The notes under the pieces: generated by a model
The model's input: the letters and a program-made list of their open reading frames with translations, nothing else
The model's database searches: none
What the model was told of the DNA's origin: nothing
Origin: Phymatolithon calcareum
Lineage: Eukaryota > Rhodophyta > Florideophyceae > Hapalidiales
Length of the DNA: 64,000 nucleotides
Assembly (NCBI GenBank): GCA_977006965.1
Contig: OZ345364.1
Coordinates: 2,294,001-2,358,000, forward strand
Direction: 5' to 3'
Position numbers and translations under genes: made by a program
Shown: positions 40,552 through 51,066 of the stretch, in pieces
Layout: each line of letters starts with the position of its first letter
How positions within the stretch are numbered: the stretch's first letter is position 1

Positions 40552-40704
40552 ATGCTCACCCAATCCGCCGCTGCGACGACCTCCCCAATCTCCCGACGCC
40601 TGTTTCCGGAACCATTAGCGATACCATTGCCGAGCGCATTATTCCGTCAGTTCGCCTGCGTCCCCGAAAGCCTCTCGCCGTGCACTGCAAATTCGCGCGA
40701 TTGA
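40552..40704 (+). other. Upstream ORF with transit-peptide-like sequence
   Basis: 50 codons from ATG at 40552 to TGA at 40702-40704, ending one base before the thioredoxin ATG (TGATATG). The translation begins MLTQSAAATTSPISRRLF: rich in Ala/Ser/Thr with Arg and no acidic residues until later, like a plastid transit peptide, but in the wrong frame for thioredoxin. It may be a translated uORF or the former leader separated by an indel. Confidence 0.45.
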
Positions 40705-40705
40705 T

Positions 40706-41140
40706 ATGGGTTTCGTGACCCTGCCCGTGCGCCCACTCGTGCGCCCGCGGCAACGAATTGCACTCAACTCGCGCCCCGATATTGCCGCCCAGCGCCGACA
40801 TGCGCCGCGCATGCTCGTTGTGGAGGCGAAGAGTATATCCGACATGGACCGTATTCTCGCCTCAGCGTCGGATGCGCTCGTGGTAGTCGATTACTCCACA
40901 ACCTGGTGCGGTCCCTGTAAGGTCATAGCGCCTATTTTCGAGCAACTTTCAGATAAGCATACCGATGTTGTCTTCGTCAAGGTTATGGGCGACGAATCCG
41001 CTTCAGCTAGCGAGCTTATGAAGCGAGAGGGTATCCGTTCCGTACCTGCGTTTCATTTCTGGAAGAATTCTGAGAAGGTTCATACTTTTGTTGGTGCTAA
41101 GACCGATGAGATTGAGAGTACCATAGAAGAACATAAGTGA
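40706..41140 (+). CDS. Thioredoxin, probably plastid-targeted
   Basis: 144 aa. The thioredoxin fold covers about residues 38-144 with the redox motif WCGPCK at residues 67-72, the preceding DALVVVDYSTT strand and the cis-proline loop IRSVPAF. It reduces disulfides in target enzymes. The N-terminal about 35 residues are rich in Arg, Pro and Ala (PVRPLVRPRQRIALNSRP), compatible with an organelle leader. The open question is the true start, because an in-line ORF with leader character ends one base upstream. Sub-type (f, m, x, y or other) not assigned. Confidence 0.93.
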   Translation: MGFVTLPVRPLVRPRQRIALNSRPDIAAQRRHAPRMLVVEAKSISDMDRILASASDALVVVDYSTTWCGPCKVIAPIFEQLSDKHTDVVFVKVMGDESASASELMKREGIRSVPAFHFWKNSEKVHTFVGAKTDEIESTIEEHK

Positions 41141-41842
41141 AAGCGCATCTTGACATGAACTTTTCCGGAACATCGACTAGAAAAAAAATCGGCGCAGAGC
41201 CGAGGTGGCACACGAGTTTTTTTTCCACTTCCTTGTATCGCGATCGTTCGATTAACAGTCTCTCGCAATAAATATATCGCCGTCAACCAATCCCTCCGGC
41301 CTTACCTAACAGCCCATTTCAATGCTCGCACCGCTATATGCTTCTCATGCGTCAACCGCATCTACGAACTAATAGCCTCGTCCGACGAGCCTTGGCATTC
41401 GCCGAACTCTGTGCCACCTTTTCACTTACATGCTTGGTTCTGTCACCGCTGCGCGAGTTGGGATGACAAGTGGCAATGTCGTCTATGAACAGTTGTTTCA
41501 ACTCCACTTTACCGCCATAGCTCAACACAACCATATACGCAAAACAACCCCACCTCTTTCCTTCCAACTCCTTCCCGAAGCACCCTCCAAACTATATCTG
41601 CGACCCCCATCTGGAATTATCGACCAACACTGTTGCCACACACAGCGAGCAGATGGACATCCTCGGCACAACCGCTACGCGAGTGAACATCAAATATTGC
41701 CGCGCAAAATCACTACACGTTTTCTTTTTCATTCTCCTTTTACCGCCATCGCTCGATTGCCACTCCCCGCCACAAATAAATTTCTCTGTGCCAATCCCCT
41801 GACGACCAAATTGCACATACCGACGTTCAATACTCGTTCGAA
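41141..41842. other. Intergenic, convergent 3' flanks
   Basis: Starts with A- and T-runs after the thioredoxin stop. A plus-strand ORF of 200 aa (41430-42032) crosses it but has no protein-like pattern and overlaps the better minus-strand ORF at 41843-42133. Confidence 0.4.
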
Positions 41843-42133
41843 TCAATTTTGCCGCTCCGTTCCTGCATCTTTAACCTCAGAGCTCACCCGTCCGCCGGGG
41901 CCAGTGAAACCGGCATCCGCTGCCTCATCTGCGAAAAGCGGGGCTTGTAGTCCCACTCGCCGCGCGTTCACCCGCACACGATCCCGCTCTGAAACCTCCA
42001 CTCCGATGCCATTCGCCCGGAGAATAACCTGATGCCGAGTTACCGCCTCCTGCAACTGCTCCCACCGCGATACGATATTTACGGGCGTTCCTGCTTTTTT
42101 TAGCGCTTGAGCCCAGCGCACCGCCTTGGACAT
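41843..42133 (-). CDS. Small basic protein, unknown
   Basis: 96 aa from Met at 42133 to the stop at 41843. Residues 1-50 look folded and helical (MSKAVRWAQALKKAGTPVN, RWEQLQEAVTRHQVIL), followed by a Val/Arg-rich strand region and a loose tail. The GC content is higher than the flanks and the residue composition is protein-like, which favours this strand over the opposing 200-aa ORF. The length and basic character would fit a small organelle or ribosome-associated protein, but I recognise no family. Confidence 0.55.
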   Translation of the reverse strand: MSKAVRWAQALKKAGTPVNIVSRWEQLQEAVTRHQVILRANGIGVEVSERDRVRVNARRVGLQAPLFADEAADAGFTGPGGRVSSEVKDAGTERQN

Positions 42134-43299
42134 CGTGAGTTCGCCTCGATGTTCTTGACTATGCGCTTTGACCAGGTCTGGATCGGACGTACGGTACCCA
42201 TCTCATACAGCGGCTGACGTTACGGCTTGAAATGGACACTGTAAGCATGGTAACACTACAGTTGTCTTTCCCTACATTGGTGATCTTTCGTTTCGCAGGC
42301 TGCTTTGACGGCTTGAAGTCCGTCCTTCCGTAATAATCGTATGAGTAAGAGTACTCTTGTTGCGGAATAACGCATTTCAAACTCATTGAAGCGTATACGA
42401 AATGCAAGGGCAAACAAGAATGAAAATTAAAAATCAGGACAAAATCATTGTAGGAATCGGTGTTCACTGCAATGACTAAAGGGCATGTGAAAGGATACAT
42501 CGTGTCCTCTTACATGCAGATGTAGAAGACAACTAACAAAATTGGCGTGTATCACAGTTTTCACCGCACAGCTTAGCTCTGGATGACTGATCGCATTGAT
42601 GAGTCTCTTGCTATTCAAGCACAGGATGAGTTGCATTTTGTATTGCATTCGCTTCTTAGATTTGTTCTCAAGTATAAATGTCGATTTGCTTGTCAGCAGC
42701 ACGAATGATGCAAAATCTCCTGGAGCTCTAGGGAGTTATGCGTGCAGTCTTCTTCGTTTTCACTTTCTTGTGGAAAAAGACATGAGATAGACTCCGCAGT
42801 CAAAAAGACCGGATGTGCGTGAACAGGAGATCAGCAAATTAATTCCATGATCTTTTGTTTCTACAAAGCCGATCTTTTTAATATTGCAGAGACGTGCAGG
42901 ATTCCTTCCCCTCCACTGGACGTGGATAGGGAAATGACACTAGTTTCGATGAACGACATGCTAGCACTTTCTGCTATCCCGTTATTGCAGTCACGGTACA
43001 AGACCTACAGAAGAACCTACAAGCCAAAAAAGCATACGTGATTTCAAAGAAGCAAAAATTAATTGGACAAAAATTGGTCCTCCGTGTCGCCATCGGCAGA
43101 CACATTTTGTCTCCTAATTATGTTGATCTTCAACCAAAAAACATCTACACACTCGTGTGGAATACACATCCCAGGGAAAACGGCAGGCAGGAATCGTAAA
43201 GAGACTCGACTGCGTTTATAAACGGTGTTCAAACTCTAGGTTTCAGCCTCAAAAAAGTCAGATTGAACATTAAAAAAGTAAACAAACCGGATAAGCGCA
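42134..43299. other. Intergenic, no gene seen
   Basis: AT-rich spacer upstream of the small protein and downstream of the PWWP gene. Short ORFs (64-113 aa) show no motif. Confidence 0.4.
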
Positions 43300-46200
43300 C
43301 TACAAGTTCAAGATCAACGGAGCAGACCTACGCCGCTTCGACTTCCGGATGCCTCGTACTGGACCATCACTCCACTTCCGGCGTCGCGAGGAACGTTGAT
43401 TCGTTTCGGCGCCATCCTCACCAAGCTCAGTGCTTGGAATTTTATAGTATAACTTCGTCGCCACTTCAATGGCGGCCTTCTGATCTGGGTCAGGTTTCGT
43501 CTCGCTCAGATATCCTTCAGCAGCCTCCGGAGTAAACGGCTTCACATACTCAATATCCACCCAATTTCCCGAGTTATCGACGAATAAACACCAGATTCGC
43601 ACAGGGTCATTCATCATCCATTTCTCGTGAAATCTCTCCTCCTTCCACGGACACAAGTCAATTCTTCCGGGCCAGTACGGATACCCCATGACCTTCGCCA
43701 TTACAATGTCACCAAGTTTGAAGTCCGGCACGTTTCCAGTACCAGAATCGGCCACACTACTGCCCTCTGAAGCAGCCGTCTCCTCTGCACTGCATTCCAT
43801 CTTCTCGGTCTTGGCTTTTCGGGCAAAGTACTCCTCTGTGGCGGCCTGAATTGCGGCTTTTTGTTCACTGTGCATCTCGTCCATTTTAGGGACCTGAAAC
43901 TGTGGTGCATCCGCAGGATCGTACAGCTGCACGTGCTTAGCATGCACCCAAGCACAATCCTCCGGTCCAATGAATGAACAAAAAAACTTATTTGGTTTTT
44001 TTCGTTTCCATTTGCCAAAACTCCTCCTCCAGTTCGATGTCACGATGACGCCAGGCCAGTACGGATTGTTGCAGTACTTCGCAAAGACCAAGTCCCCTAG
44101 CGTGATATCTCTGTCCTTCGCGACATGCACTGCGGCATTTTGCTCTTCCTCAGGGGCTTTAGTGTCCTCTTGATCAGGCCAATTCCCATTTTCGATTTCT
44201 TCTTTGGGTTCAACATGAAATGCATTCTGTCCTGCCCTTGCAGCGTTCTCGACATTAGTTACTAACGTGGATGGGGGATATGTCAGCAGAGCTGCATGAC
44301 TGGTGTCCTGCACATCCTTATTTTCCGTATCACCAGCAAATGTTTTCAAACTCATAGACGGAGGTGAAGGTTTCGCTTCCATGTTGCAATCATCGTCTGC
44401 GTCACGAGCTGTAGGATTCTTCTCTTCGTTCTTCGTCGATTCATCAATGGTTCGAGCTTCTTCAACTTCGACTTTTACGAATGATGCTAATGCCGCATCG
44501 ACGGTTCTTTCCCCAGAGCCTGTTCGTGTGCCATTGGATCGCACAATAAAATTCGTCTCTGGAACAGGTGCCGTCTCGCCGCCAATTTCTCGCTCAACTT
44601 CAGCCGATACACTCAGCTGCCCGCTTCGACCACGATGCCCTCGCTTTCCTTTTTGTGCTGCTGGACTGGCAGGTGCTACGCTGCTTCCGACGCTTGTGTC
44701 CTTTACCGATGTCGAAGCTTCTGTTCCGCCTCCAGGCTGCGAAAAAGTATTACCTCCAATCAAAGACGATGACTTAGTATCCCTTATCGCCTGTCCGTCA
44801 CTCGAACCTGACCCTTCGCCTTTCTGGACCTGGACGTAGGGAGGGCATGGGAGGGCTTCCCGCTTTGTGATTTCTGTTATGTGCTTCCCGTCATGCGCAT
44901 TCTTTAAGTCCTGAACAGAGCGAGATTTTGCGGCGGAAGGGCACAGGCCCAAGACTAAGGGCACAGACTGCGACTTCGGAGTGAGAGCACTGGGGACGAC
45001 ATCTGGAGCGGTAGGACAAACGAGAAGCTGCAAGGGCAACAGCTGCACATTGGGATCGGCAGGGCTTAATACATCTCCCTCCAAATTTGCGCCATGGATT
45101 GCAACGTCACCCCAATTGAGCATGGATGAATCAGGGGCGGGACCTGAGGGTTGTACCCAGGGGCTCAAGGCGTTCGAATCGAAATCTTGATGGGTAACAC
45201 CGTAATTAACAGCCCACTTTGCCGAAGAATGCTCCCCGGTTTTCCCAAGTTCAGGCTCCTGTTGCGACTCTGCTCTTGGAGCGACAGAACAGAAGTCGTT
45301 TCCGGAAACAGCATGTGCAGTTATCGCGGAGGGGTCTGAGGTAGCACATAGTACGGGAAGATGCGGCGGGCAACTGCTGCTTGCTCCCGGATCCACACAA
45401 TCTTTACCGGTTTCCGCGTCTTCAGGTTGATTCTGCAGCTGTGAAGGCATTGAAGCGGGCGATGCATGGGAAGTGTGTTTCCCTGTTGTATGATGCACTG
45501 TGCTCTCCAATGCCAGCTGATTCGAATTATCGATGTACAACTCTTCAGGGTGCTCCTTAGGTGGGTTTACAATCGGCAAGACCAGGGGGGCGTCTTTGCT
45601 TGAGCCATCATTTGATGTGTTATTCTCTGTTTTAGTATCCACAACATTCAATTCAATTTCGGGGTCTTCGCGTTGTTCCACTGCATGTCCTGCTTTTCGA
45701 GAGATAGGGCCCGCATTTTCCCCGGACAAAAGATGTGCTTTCAGTTGTTCTGTCCGGTTACTCGCTGTATCGTTAACAGTTTCAGAGGCCCCAGGCTGTT
45801 GCAAAGGCTGCGGCGTCTCTGCAATGGGTGCGACAAGGTGAGAATTGATCCCGAATTCATCAGGAGCCGCATTTACGGCATGTTCTTGGTAGTAAAGGTC
45901 CAGTGCCAATTTCGTCGCCGTTTGGTGTCTCTGAAAATCTGGAGATACCGGGTCAAGTGGGCATACACGAGCCGGAGAAAACGCGAAGATGTCATCAGCA
46001 TCCGCCCATTTTTGGACATCTGCATTGAGGATAAGAAAACAATATCGCTCGACTGGTTTGGGACTGGGACTGAATTTTCCATTAAAGCGGCCACTTTTTC
46101 GGTAAGACCCGTCCGTCTTCTTGAACAGGCCGCGGTAATTGACATGTCGCCAGTTGCACTCGGAGATTTGGGCGGGCCATAGCTGCTTTGTTCTGCGATA

Positions 46201-46305
46201 GCGGACGAAAACAAGATCGCCGACCTTGAAATCAGACTCCATAGCTCCCGGGATCACCTTGTCATCACTCTCGACCGAAAGATTCCCGCGGGGAGTGCGG
46301 TGCAC
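43300..46305 (-). CDS. Chromatin protein with three PWWP domains
   Basis: 1001-aa single-exon protein. Three PWWP-type beta barrels are visible: residues about 26-100 (DFKVGDLVFVRYRRTKQLWPAQI), about 735-805 (DITLGDLVFAKYCNNPYWPGVI) and about 865-930 (DFKLGDIVMAKVMGYPYWPGRI). The first has LWPA in place of the usual YWPG. PWWP domains bind methylated histone tails (often H3K36me) and DNA. The roughly 600 residues between the first and second are low complexity and acidic/Ser-rich, probably disordered. The C terminus ends in basic clusters (SSRRRKWSD, RKSKRRRS), likely a nuclear signal. No catalytic domain is seen. Start could be Met1 or the internal MESDFKVG at 46242. Confidence 0.92.
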   Translation of the reverse strand: MHRTPRGNLSVESDDKVIPGAMESDFKVGDLVFVRYRRTKQLWPAQISECNWRHVNYRGLFKKTDGSYRKSGRFNGKFSPSPKPVERYCFLILNADVQKWADADDIFAFSPARVCPLDPVSPDFQRHQTATKLALDLYYQEHAVNAAPDEFGINSHLVAPIAETPQPLQQPGASETVNDTASNRTEQLKAHLLSGENAGPISRKAGHAVEQREDPEIELNVVDTKTENNTSNDGSSKDAPLVLPIVNPPKEHPEELYIDNSNQLALESTVHHTTGKHTSHASPASMPSQLQNQPEDAETGKDCVDPGASSSCPPHLPVLCATSDPSAITAHAVSGNDFCSVAPRAESQQEPELGKTGEHSSAKWAVNYGVTHQDFDSNALSPWVQPSGPAPDSSMLNWGDVAIHGANLEGDVLSPADPNVQLLPLQLLVCPTAPDVVPSALTPKSQSVPLVLGLCPSAAKSRSVQDLKNAHDGKHITEITKREALPCPPYVQVQKGEGSGSSDGQAIRDTKSSSLIGGNTFSQPGGGTEASTSVKDTSVGSSVAPASPAAQKGKRGHRGRSGQLSVSAEVEREIGGETAPVPETNFIVRSNGTRTGSGERTVDAALASFVKVEVEEARTIDESTKNEEKNPTARDADDDCNMEAKPSPPSMSLKTFAGDTENKDVQDTSHAALLTYPPSTLVTNVENAARAGQNAFHVEPKEEIENGNWPDQEDTKAPEEEQNAAVHVAKDRDITLGDLVFAKYCNNPYWPGVIVTSNWRRSFGKWKRKKPNKFFCSFIGPEDCAWVHAKHVQLYDPADAPQFQVPKMDEMHSEQKAAIQAATEEYFARKAKTEKMECSAEETAASEGSSVADSGTGNVPDFKLGDIVMAKVMGYPYWPGRIDLCPWKEERFHEKWMMNDPVRIWCLFVDNSGNWVDIEYVKPFTPEAAEGYLSETKPDPDQKAAIEVATKLYYKIPSTELGEDGAETNQRSSRRRKWSDGPVRGIRKSKRRRSAPLILNL

Positions 46306-46952
46306 TTTCGTTCGGAAGCTATTACAGATCGAAGAGGTGCTCGTGATGATATTGAGGCCCCGACGTTGAACGCCTTGGCTCGCGCGTTGGAAAGAAGTTC
46401 AACCTGGGCTCCTTGCAGGTGATTACACTTCAGGTCTCAGTGCAGGTTTGGCTAGCTTATTTGATCAACGTAGCTGATCCAGGTGAAATACTTTTTGCTT
46501 GCCCTGAAGGCTACTCTGGAGAGTTCATTGAGGGGCGGATATCATAATTCTATGGCTGATTTCTGAACAATACTGAACTGGATCGTTGGGTACTGGTTTC
46601 TATCGCCGCGACGAGTTGTCATGCGAGAGCTCCGAGCTGCTTTGCGCTCTCCTCATTTCGGGGGAAACTTAATCGAATTGTTGGAATATTTTAACGGTCT
46701 GCTGGTTTGCAACCCACAAATCCCCGCGCTATCCAGACTACAGATGCCAAGTTTTTTCTTTGACTTATATTTCCCGCCATAGGCGATGTTGAACCGAAAA
46801 ACCAGACGTGCTGAACGGCAAGTATACTTCAAGACGAAATATGGACCATTGTGCTCGTTTTCGAAAAAACGAGAGCGTCTGCTCTATGCGGCTGCAGTTG
46901 CGTCGGTCTATAAAAATGGTGCATACAATGTTTCCATTTTTCACTTGCTCAA

Positions 46953-46985
46953 CTTTCTGGCTCTTCAGACAGAAGAGCCAGAAAG
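46953..46985. repeat. Perfect hairpin, 14-bp arms
   Basis: CTTTCTGGCTCTTC and its exact complement around a 5-nt AGACA loop. Confidence 0.95.
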
Positions 46986-47299
46986 CTATACAGAACAGTA
47001 TCGTCGTCCATGCCAATGATGTGTAGTCGAGCGAGCAGGGGCCCAAGGCGCGCACAATGACGGTAATTTTCGTTTCCAAGAAACGCACGAGAGAAAGCTT
47101 TGGGTACTCGATTAGAGCTTAAGAAAGTGTGATTCAACAAGCTCGGTGCGTTAAAGGCATCACCTGCTCCTGCGGCAACAATGCATCTTTCTCAAGTGGT
47201 ACAGCTGGAAAACCGGAGCCGTAAATTTCCAATGTGATGAATGTGTCGGTGCGGCAGGACGATCAAGTCCTCTATATCGTGTCTAACCCACTCGTAATA

Positions 47300-47324
47300 T
47301 ATTTGAACAAATTTTGTTCAAATA
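47300..47324. repeat. Perfect hairpin, 12-bp arms
   Basis: TATTTGAACAAA and its exact complement around a single T, running directly into the TACAGTACTGTA run. Confidence 0.95.
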
Positions 47325-47551
47325 CAGTACTGTATACTGTATCATAGGGCGGATCATGTTTGAGTCGAAGATCATAATGCAAGTTTTCGCGTATGACAAC
47401 TGCGTCCTTCCCGCTCGGCAAGCAAGCTTCCTGAAAACCTATTGTACAGCACTTGCATCTGCCCGTCCGCCCACCCATCTCCGAATAGACGAGCTGTTTG
47501 TCTTGTGTACAGCCGACCAATTCTCAAAGAAAGCAGAAAGCCCAGGCCGCA

Positions 47552-50500
47552 ATGGTAGGCACGAAGCCAAATCCATATCTTAGCGAGGAGGCGCGTCTGC
47601 AAGCGCAGCGCCGCATGCTTGCGGAGCGCTACGGACTCAGCATGTCGGACGACGACGATGACGATGTCTCTTCACCACCACCACAGCCCCCCACCGTGGT
47701 CAAAACTGCGGATCGCATCGCGTCCAAGTCCCACGCTTCGAAACGCACGATTTCCCCGGAGGACTCCAACGGTCGTGTTCGTACCAGCTCCAGTTCCTCC
47801 ACCGGTAGCAGATCCGCCCAGAGCGGTGACAACTTCGCAGACGCCGGATCCACCGCAGTGCCAGACGACCAAGTCTCGGGCGTCATCCCCCGTGCCGTTG
47901 AAAGACGTACCGATTCTGCATCTGACAAGGCTGGACATGCGGACAAGAAAGATGCCGCGAAGATTGCACTTGCACAGCCGTGGTTACTCCCTGATAACTC
48001 CGTCTCCCCATTATGGCCCGGTATTGTCCTCGGTGACTCTGATAACCCGCAACTGATCCCACGAGTCTACACGTATAATAGGTCGGAGCATCGCGACATC
48101 GTTGCGAAGCGCAGCCTCCGCGTCACCCCGGTCACCGTATACGCTTCACAATTTGTGGAGACGGATGGCCGTAAAATTGCAGTCAATGATCGTGTCATCA
48201 CTTACGCTGTCGGTGGCCATATTCGCGCTATCATTCGCAACTCGTCCGTGCTCACCCTTCTCAAAGGCCATATGTCCGCCGTTATCGATACAGAGTTCTT
48301 ATCATCGACTGAAAAGCGTCTCGGTTCGGGACCCTGGGTGGGCTGTTCGGTGCTTGGAAGCGTTTCCGAAGACGGGTATGCCTACGTGTGGAGGCTGTTG
48401 CGGAACGATGAGGAAAATGGCTTCAAGGTCGCAGACGCCATTCCTATCAGCCACGAAAACCCGACTGAGGGAGGCAAGTATTCTAGGATATCTTTTCGAC
48501 CAGGTGCAGGCTCCGTGGTGGCGGATAACGGTGTTGGTGTTGCAATTTGCTTGCTCGACCCTGCGTCTCCAGATCTGCGCCTCGTCGAGATGGTGAAAAT
48601 GGATGAAGAGGTAATGCTTCGGAACAAGTTTTTAAGGGGTGCGGATGAACCTCATGTTGGCGGCGCAGCTCCACTAGGTGATAATGAACCTGTTTCGGCC
48701 TGCACATGGATGGATGAGCAAGCTGTCGCAGTCTCCAGGGGTGAAAATGTGCATATCTGGCTATTTGAGAACGGTACATGCGAAGGCAAACTGCCACGCA
48801 CTGCTAAGTCAAAGGTGCATTCGCTTCATGCCGTTGAAGATAACGTTTTGCTCGTCGCCGTTGATGGCGGACGGTCTGTTGAAATTTGGAATGTTGACAG
48901 CTACTTGGAGTCCAAACCTACGTTCCGTCTTAACCAAACTGTACATCTTTGCAACAGCAAGGCGACAGGGTCGACGAGCAAAAATGACGGCTTCCATGGA
49001 GTTATTGCCATGGACCCGCTCAAAGAGATCATTGTTGTGGCTAACGCCAAAGGCAACTTTTTGTTTGCCATGCATTATAACAAAACGGCTAAAGCGATCG
49101 ATGCAATTACGGAGATCCCTATGAAGAATCCGGTCTTGTCAATCAGTGTCACGCGAAGCGCAAAGATTGTTAGACCGGATATCTCGATTGGAAGTGCCGA
49201 GTCCGTGTCCACTGATGAGCTTGGTTTGTGGTGCGTGCAACCAAAAGGTATTCAAATGGTGCATCTGAACCCGAAGGACTGTGCTCCTGGCGTCGACGCT
49301 GCTCGACAAGTACCATTGTCGCCGTCTGTGTACCAGACTCCGAAAAATGCATCGACGAACAAAACGGAGCCCCCGCAAATTCGGAAAACATCAGCGGTGT
49401 TAAAGCTGCCTGATCCCGAAGAAAGTCCTCGAAAACCGAGCAGCGGATTTAAACTCCCTGTTCCTGAAGATCTGCCACAGCGCCCTCCATTACAACCTCA
49501 ACCCAAGCGCGTACTTTCCAAATCGGTTCCCAGCGCAAAGAAGCTTGATGCCCCCGAAGCGAAAGATGACCCCAATAATGCGGCGAGCCGAACAGAGTCG
49601 GCGAAAGGCAAGGAGGGGGAAGATATTGCAGATGCTGTGTTGGAAGCGACGAAAAGGGTCATTGATGCGTTTGAGAAAGCGGCAGAGCAGAGAGATGCGG
49701 CGGAAAATGCCAGAGTCGAAAAACTGATTGCAAAAGTCAAAGCGGAGACAGAATCTCAACTGACCATGTATGTGAATCGCGCGATAAAAAAACCCATGGT
49801 GGACTCGATCGCACCGAAAATCTCCAAAATAGTTATGGACATGCACAAGGGAGTGAAGAATGCTGAAGCGCAGCGCGGAAAAGTGTCAGAGAAACTGTTC
49901 GCACATGCATTTGAACAAAGCAATTTGGGGCAAATGTTCAAGTCGGGGTGTGAAGAAATTTTCGACCAGATTGCCGTGGCTGTGAACAAATCGATGGCCA
50001 CGAAATGCACACGCCTTGTGAACCCTTCAGTTAAGCATATTGTGAGCAATTCTGCTAATCTCACGAAAACTGTAAACGAATTCGTGAAGAGGGTAGAGTC
50101 TGTGACCGCGACAGGCTTTGCGGACGGTGGTTCCCAGGAGAAACCTGTGGATGTGCGCGAAGAAGCCGCAGCGCTGATGAAAGCAAAGAAGATGAATGAG
50201 GCTTTCCTGATTGTTTTGAATGAGGGAAACTTGGAACTGGTGAATTGGTTGTGTGGGCATTTTGACCCCAAAACGTTCTTTGAAAGCAACACCCTGTCGC
50301 AGGTTGCTGTGTTATCACTTGCACAGCAGCTCGGGCAGGGACTTGGTGCTGGGGACAGCGTGCACACCATCGTTGAATGGCTCCGTGAGCTTATGCTAGT
50401 GTTGGAACCGAGCGATGAGGATATTGTGGACGTGGTTAGTCAGACGCTGGCAGAACTGCGAAGAAAGGTGGCGGCGGTGCAAAAGAAGCCGGAGTTGCTG

Positions 50501-50569
50501 CGTCAACATGCGGGCCTGGCAAAGCAGCTGAAAACTCTTAGCCTTGTTCTCACTTCCCTGACGCAATGA
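47552..50569 (+). CDS. EDC4: EDC4/Ge-1 mRNA decapping scaffold
   Basis: The Met at 47552 (MVGTKPNPYLSEEARL) is a better start than the in-frame Met 18 codons upstream, and gives 1005 aa. A disordered acidic/Ser-rich N terminus (SDDDDDDVSS) is followed by a WD40-like propeller at about residues 130-520 (LLKGHMSAVIDTEFL, GSVSEDGYAYVWRLL, VEIWNVDSYLE), a Pro/Ser linker with repeated KLPDPEESPRKPSSGFKLP-type sequence, a coiled coil at about 690-800 and an alpha-helical C terminus like the Ge-1 C-terminal domain (EAAALMKAKKMNEAFLIVLNEGN). The family protein joins DCP1 and DCP2 in P-bodies and is called VARICOSE in plants. Length is somewhat short of the animal and plant proteins. Confidence 0.92.
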   Translation: MVGTKPNPYLSEEARLQAQRRMLAERYGLSMSDDDDDDVSSPPPQPPTVVKTADRIASKSHASKRTISPEDSNGRVRTSSSSSTGSRSAQSGDNFADAGSTAVPDDQVSGVIPRAVERRTDSASDKAGHADKKDAAKIALAQPWLLPDNSVSPLWPGIVLGDSDNPQLIPRVYTYNRSEHRDIVAKRSLRVTPVTVYASQFVETDGRKIAVNDRVITYAVGGHIRAIIRNSSVLTLLKGHMSAVIDTEFLSSTEKRLGSGPWVGCSVLGSVSEDGYAYVWRLLRNDEENGFKVADAIPISHENPTEGGKYSRISFRPGAGSVVADNGVGVAICLLDPASPDLRLVEMVKMDEEVMLRNKFLRGADEPHVGGAAPLGDNEPVSACTWMDEQAVAVSRGENVHIWLFENGTCEGKLPRTAKSKVHSLHAVEDNVLLVAVDGGRSVEIWNVDSYLESKPTFRLNQTVHLCNSKATGSTSKNDGFHGVIAMDPLKEIIVVANAKGNFLFAMHYNKTAKAIDAITEIPMKNPVLSISVTRSAKIVRPDISIGSAESVSTDELGLWCVQPKGIQMVHLNPKDCAPGVDAARQVPLSPSVYQTPKNASTNKTEPPQIRKTSAVLKLPDPEESPRKPSSGFKLPVPEDLPQRPPLQPQPKRVLSKSVPSAKKLDAPEAKDDPNNAASRTESAKGKEGEDIADAVLEATKRVIDAFEKAAEQRDAAENARVEKLIAKVKAETESQLTMYVNRAIKKPMVDSIAPKISKIVMDMHKGVKNAEAQRGKVSEKLFAHAFEQSNLGQMFKSGCEEIFDQIAVAVNKSMATKCTRLVNPSVKHIVSNSANLTKTVNEFVKRVESVTATGFADGGSQEKPVDVREEAAALMKAKKMNEAFLIVLNEGNLELVNWLCGHFDPKTFFESNTLSQVAVLSLAQQLGQGLGAGDSVHTIVEWLRELMLVLEPSDEDIVDVVSQTLAELRRKVAAVQKKPELLRQHAGLAKQLKTLSLVLTSLTQ

Positions 50570-51066
50570 CGTTAGCGCCGTGCAAAGTGGATCTTGTGCA
50601 TACTTGGCGTGCTGCGCCATTACAAGAGCTGGAGTCGAGCGATGACCAACCTTCTGGTGGAGGTCATGATTTGTCCAAGATGCAATGAAACGCCACGTCG
50701 TGCTTTGGCAAGGAGCGCCTTCTGAGAAGGCTAAAGTCGAGCCCGGAAAGTTGCTTTGGCATCATTCTTGGTCTGCACAGCAGCACTAATATGAATATCG
50801 CGCGCATATGCATCACGAAAGCTATGTCGAGTAGCAGATGTCTGCAAAAGTCTGATATAAAGCGTGGGTCGGGATAATGGACAATAAAAATTATCACGTT
50901 GTGAAAAACTGGTGGTGGGCTGTTTCACCACTTTATGTCAATTGGTGCCCTTGCGGTAAGAACATGGTAAAAACTACACTTCTCCATGTACAACGGCCGA
51001 AGGAACACTTTGCAGGAAAGTTGAAAATCGGCAGTGCCGCCCTATTCGCGCTCGCAAATATACCGC
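50570..51066. other. Intergenic, convergent 3' flanks
   Basis: About 500 bp between the convergent EDC4 and petC genes; no gene or repeat seen. Confidence 0.45.

Larger units (their letters stand above)
46306..47551. other. Divergent intergenic with two hairpins
   Basis: Separates the PWWP gene from EDC4 and should hold both promoters. It contains hairpins at 46953-46985 and 47300-47324, and a dense TACAGTACTGTATACTGTAT motif run at 47323-47342. Confidence 0.5.

Noticed and set aside
41430-42032. 200-aa plus-strand ORF
   Set aside because: No protein-like pattern. It overlaps the better-supported minus-strand ORF 41843-42133, and its composition reads as antisense.
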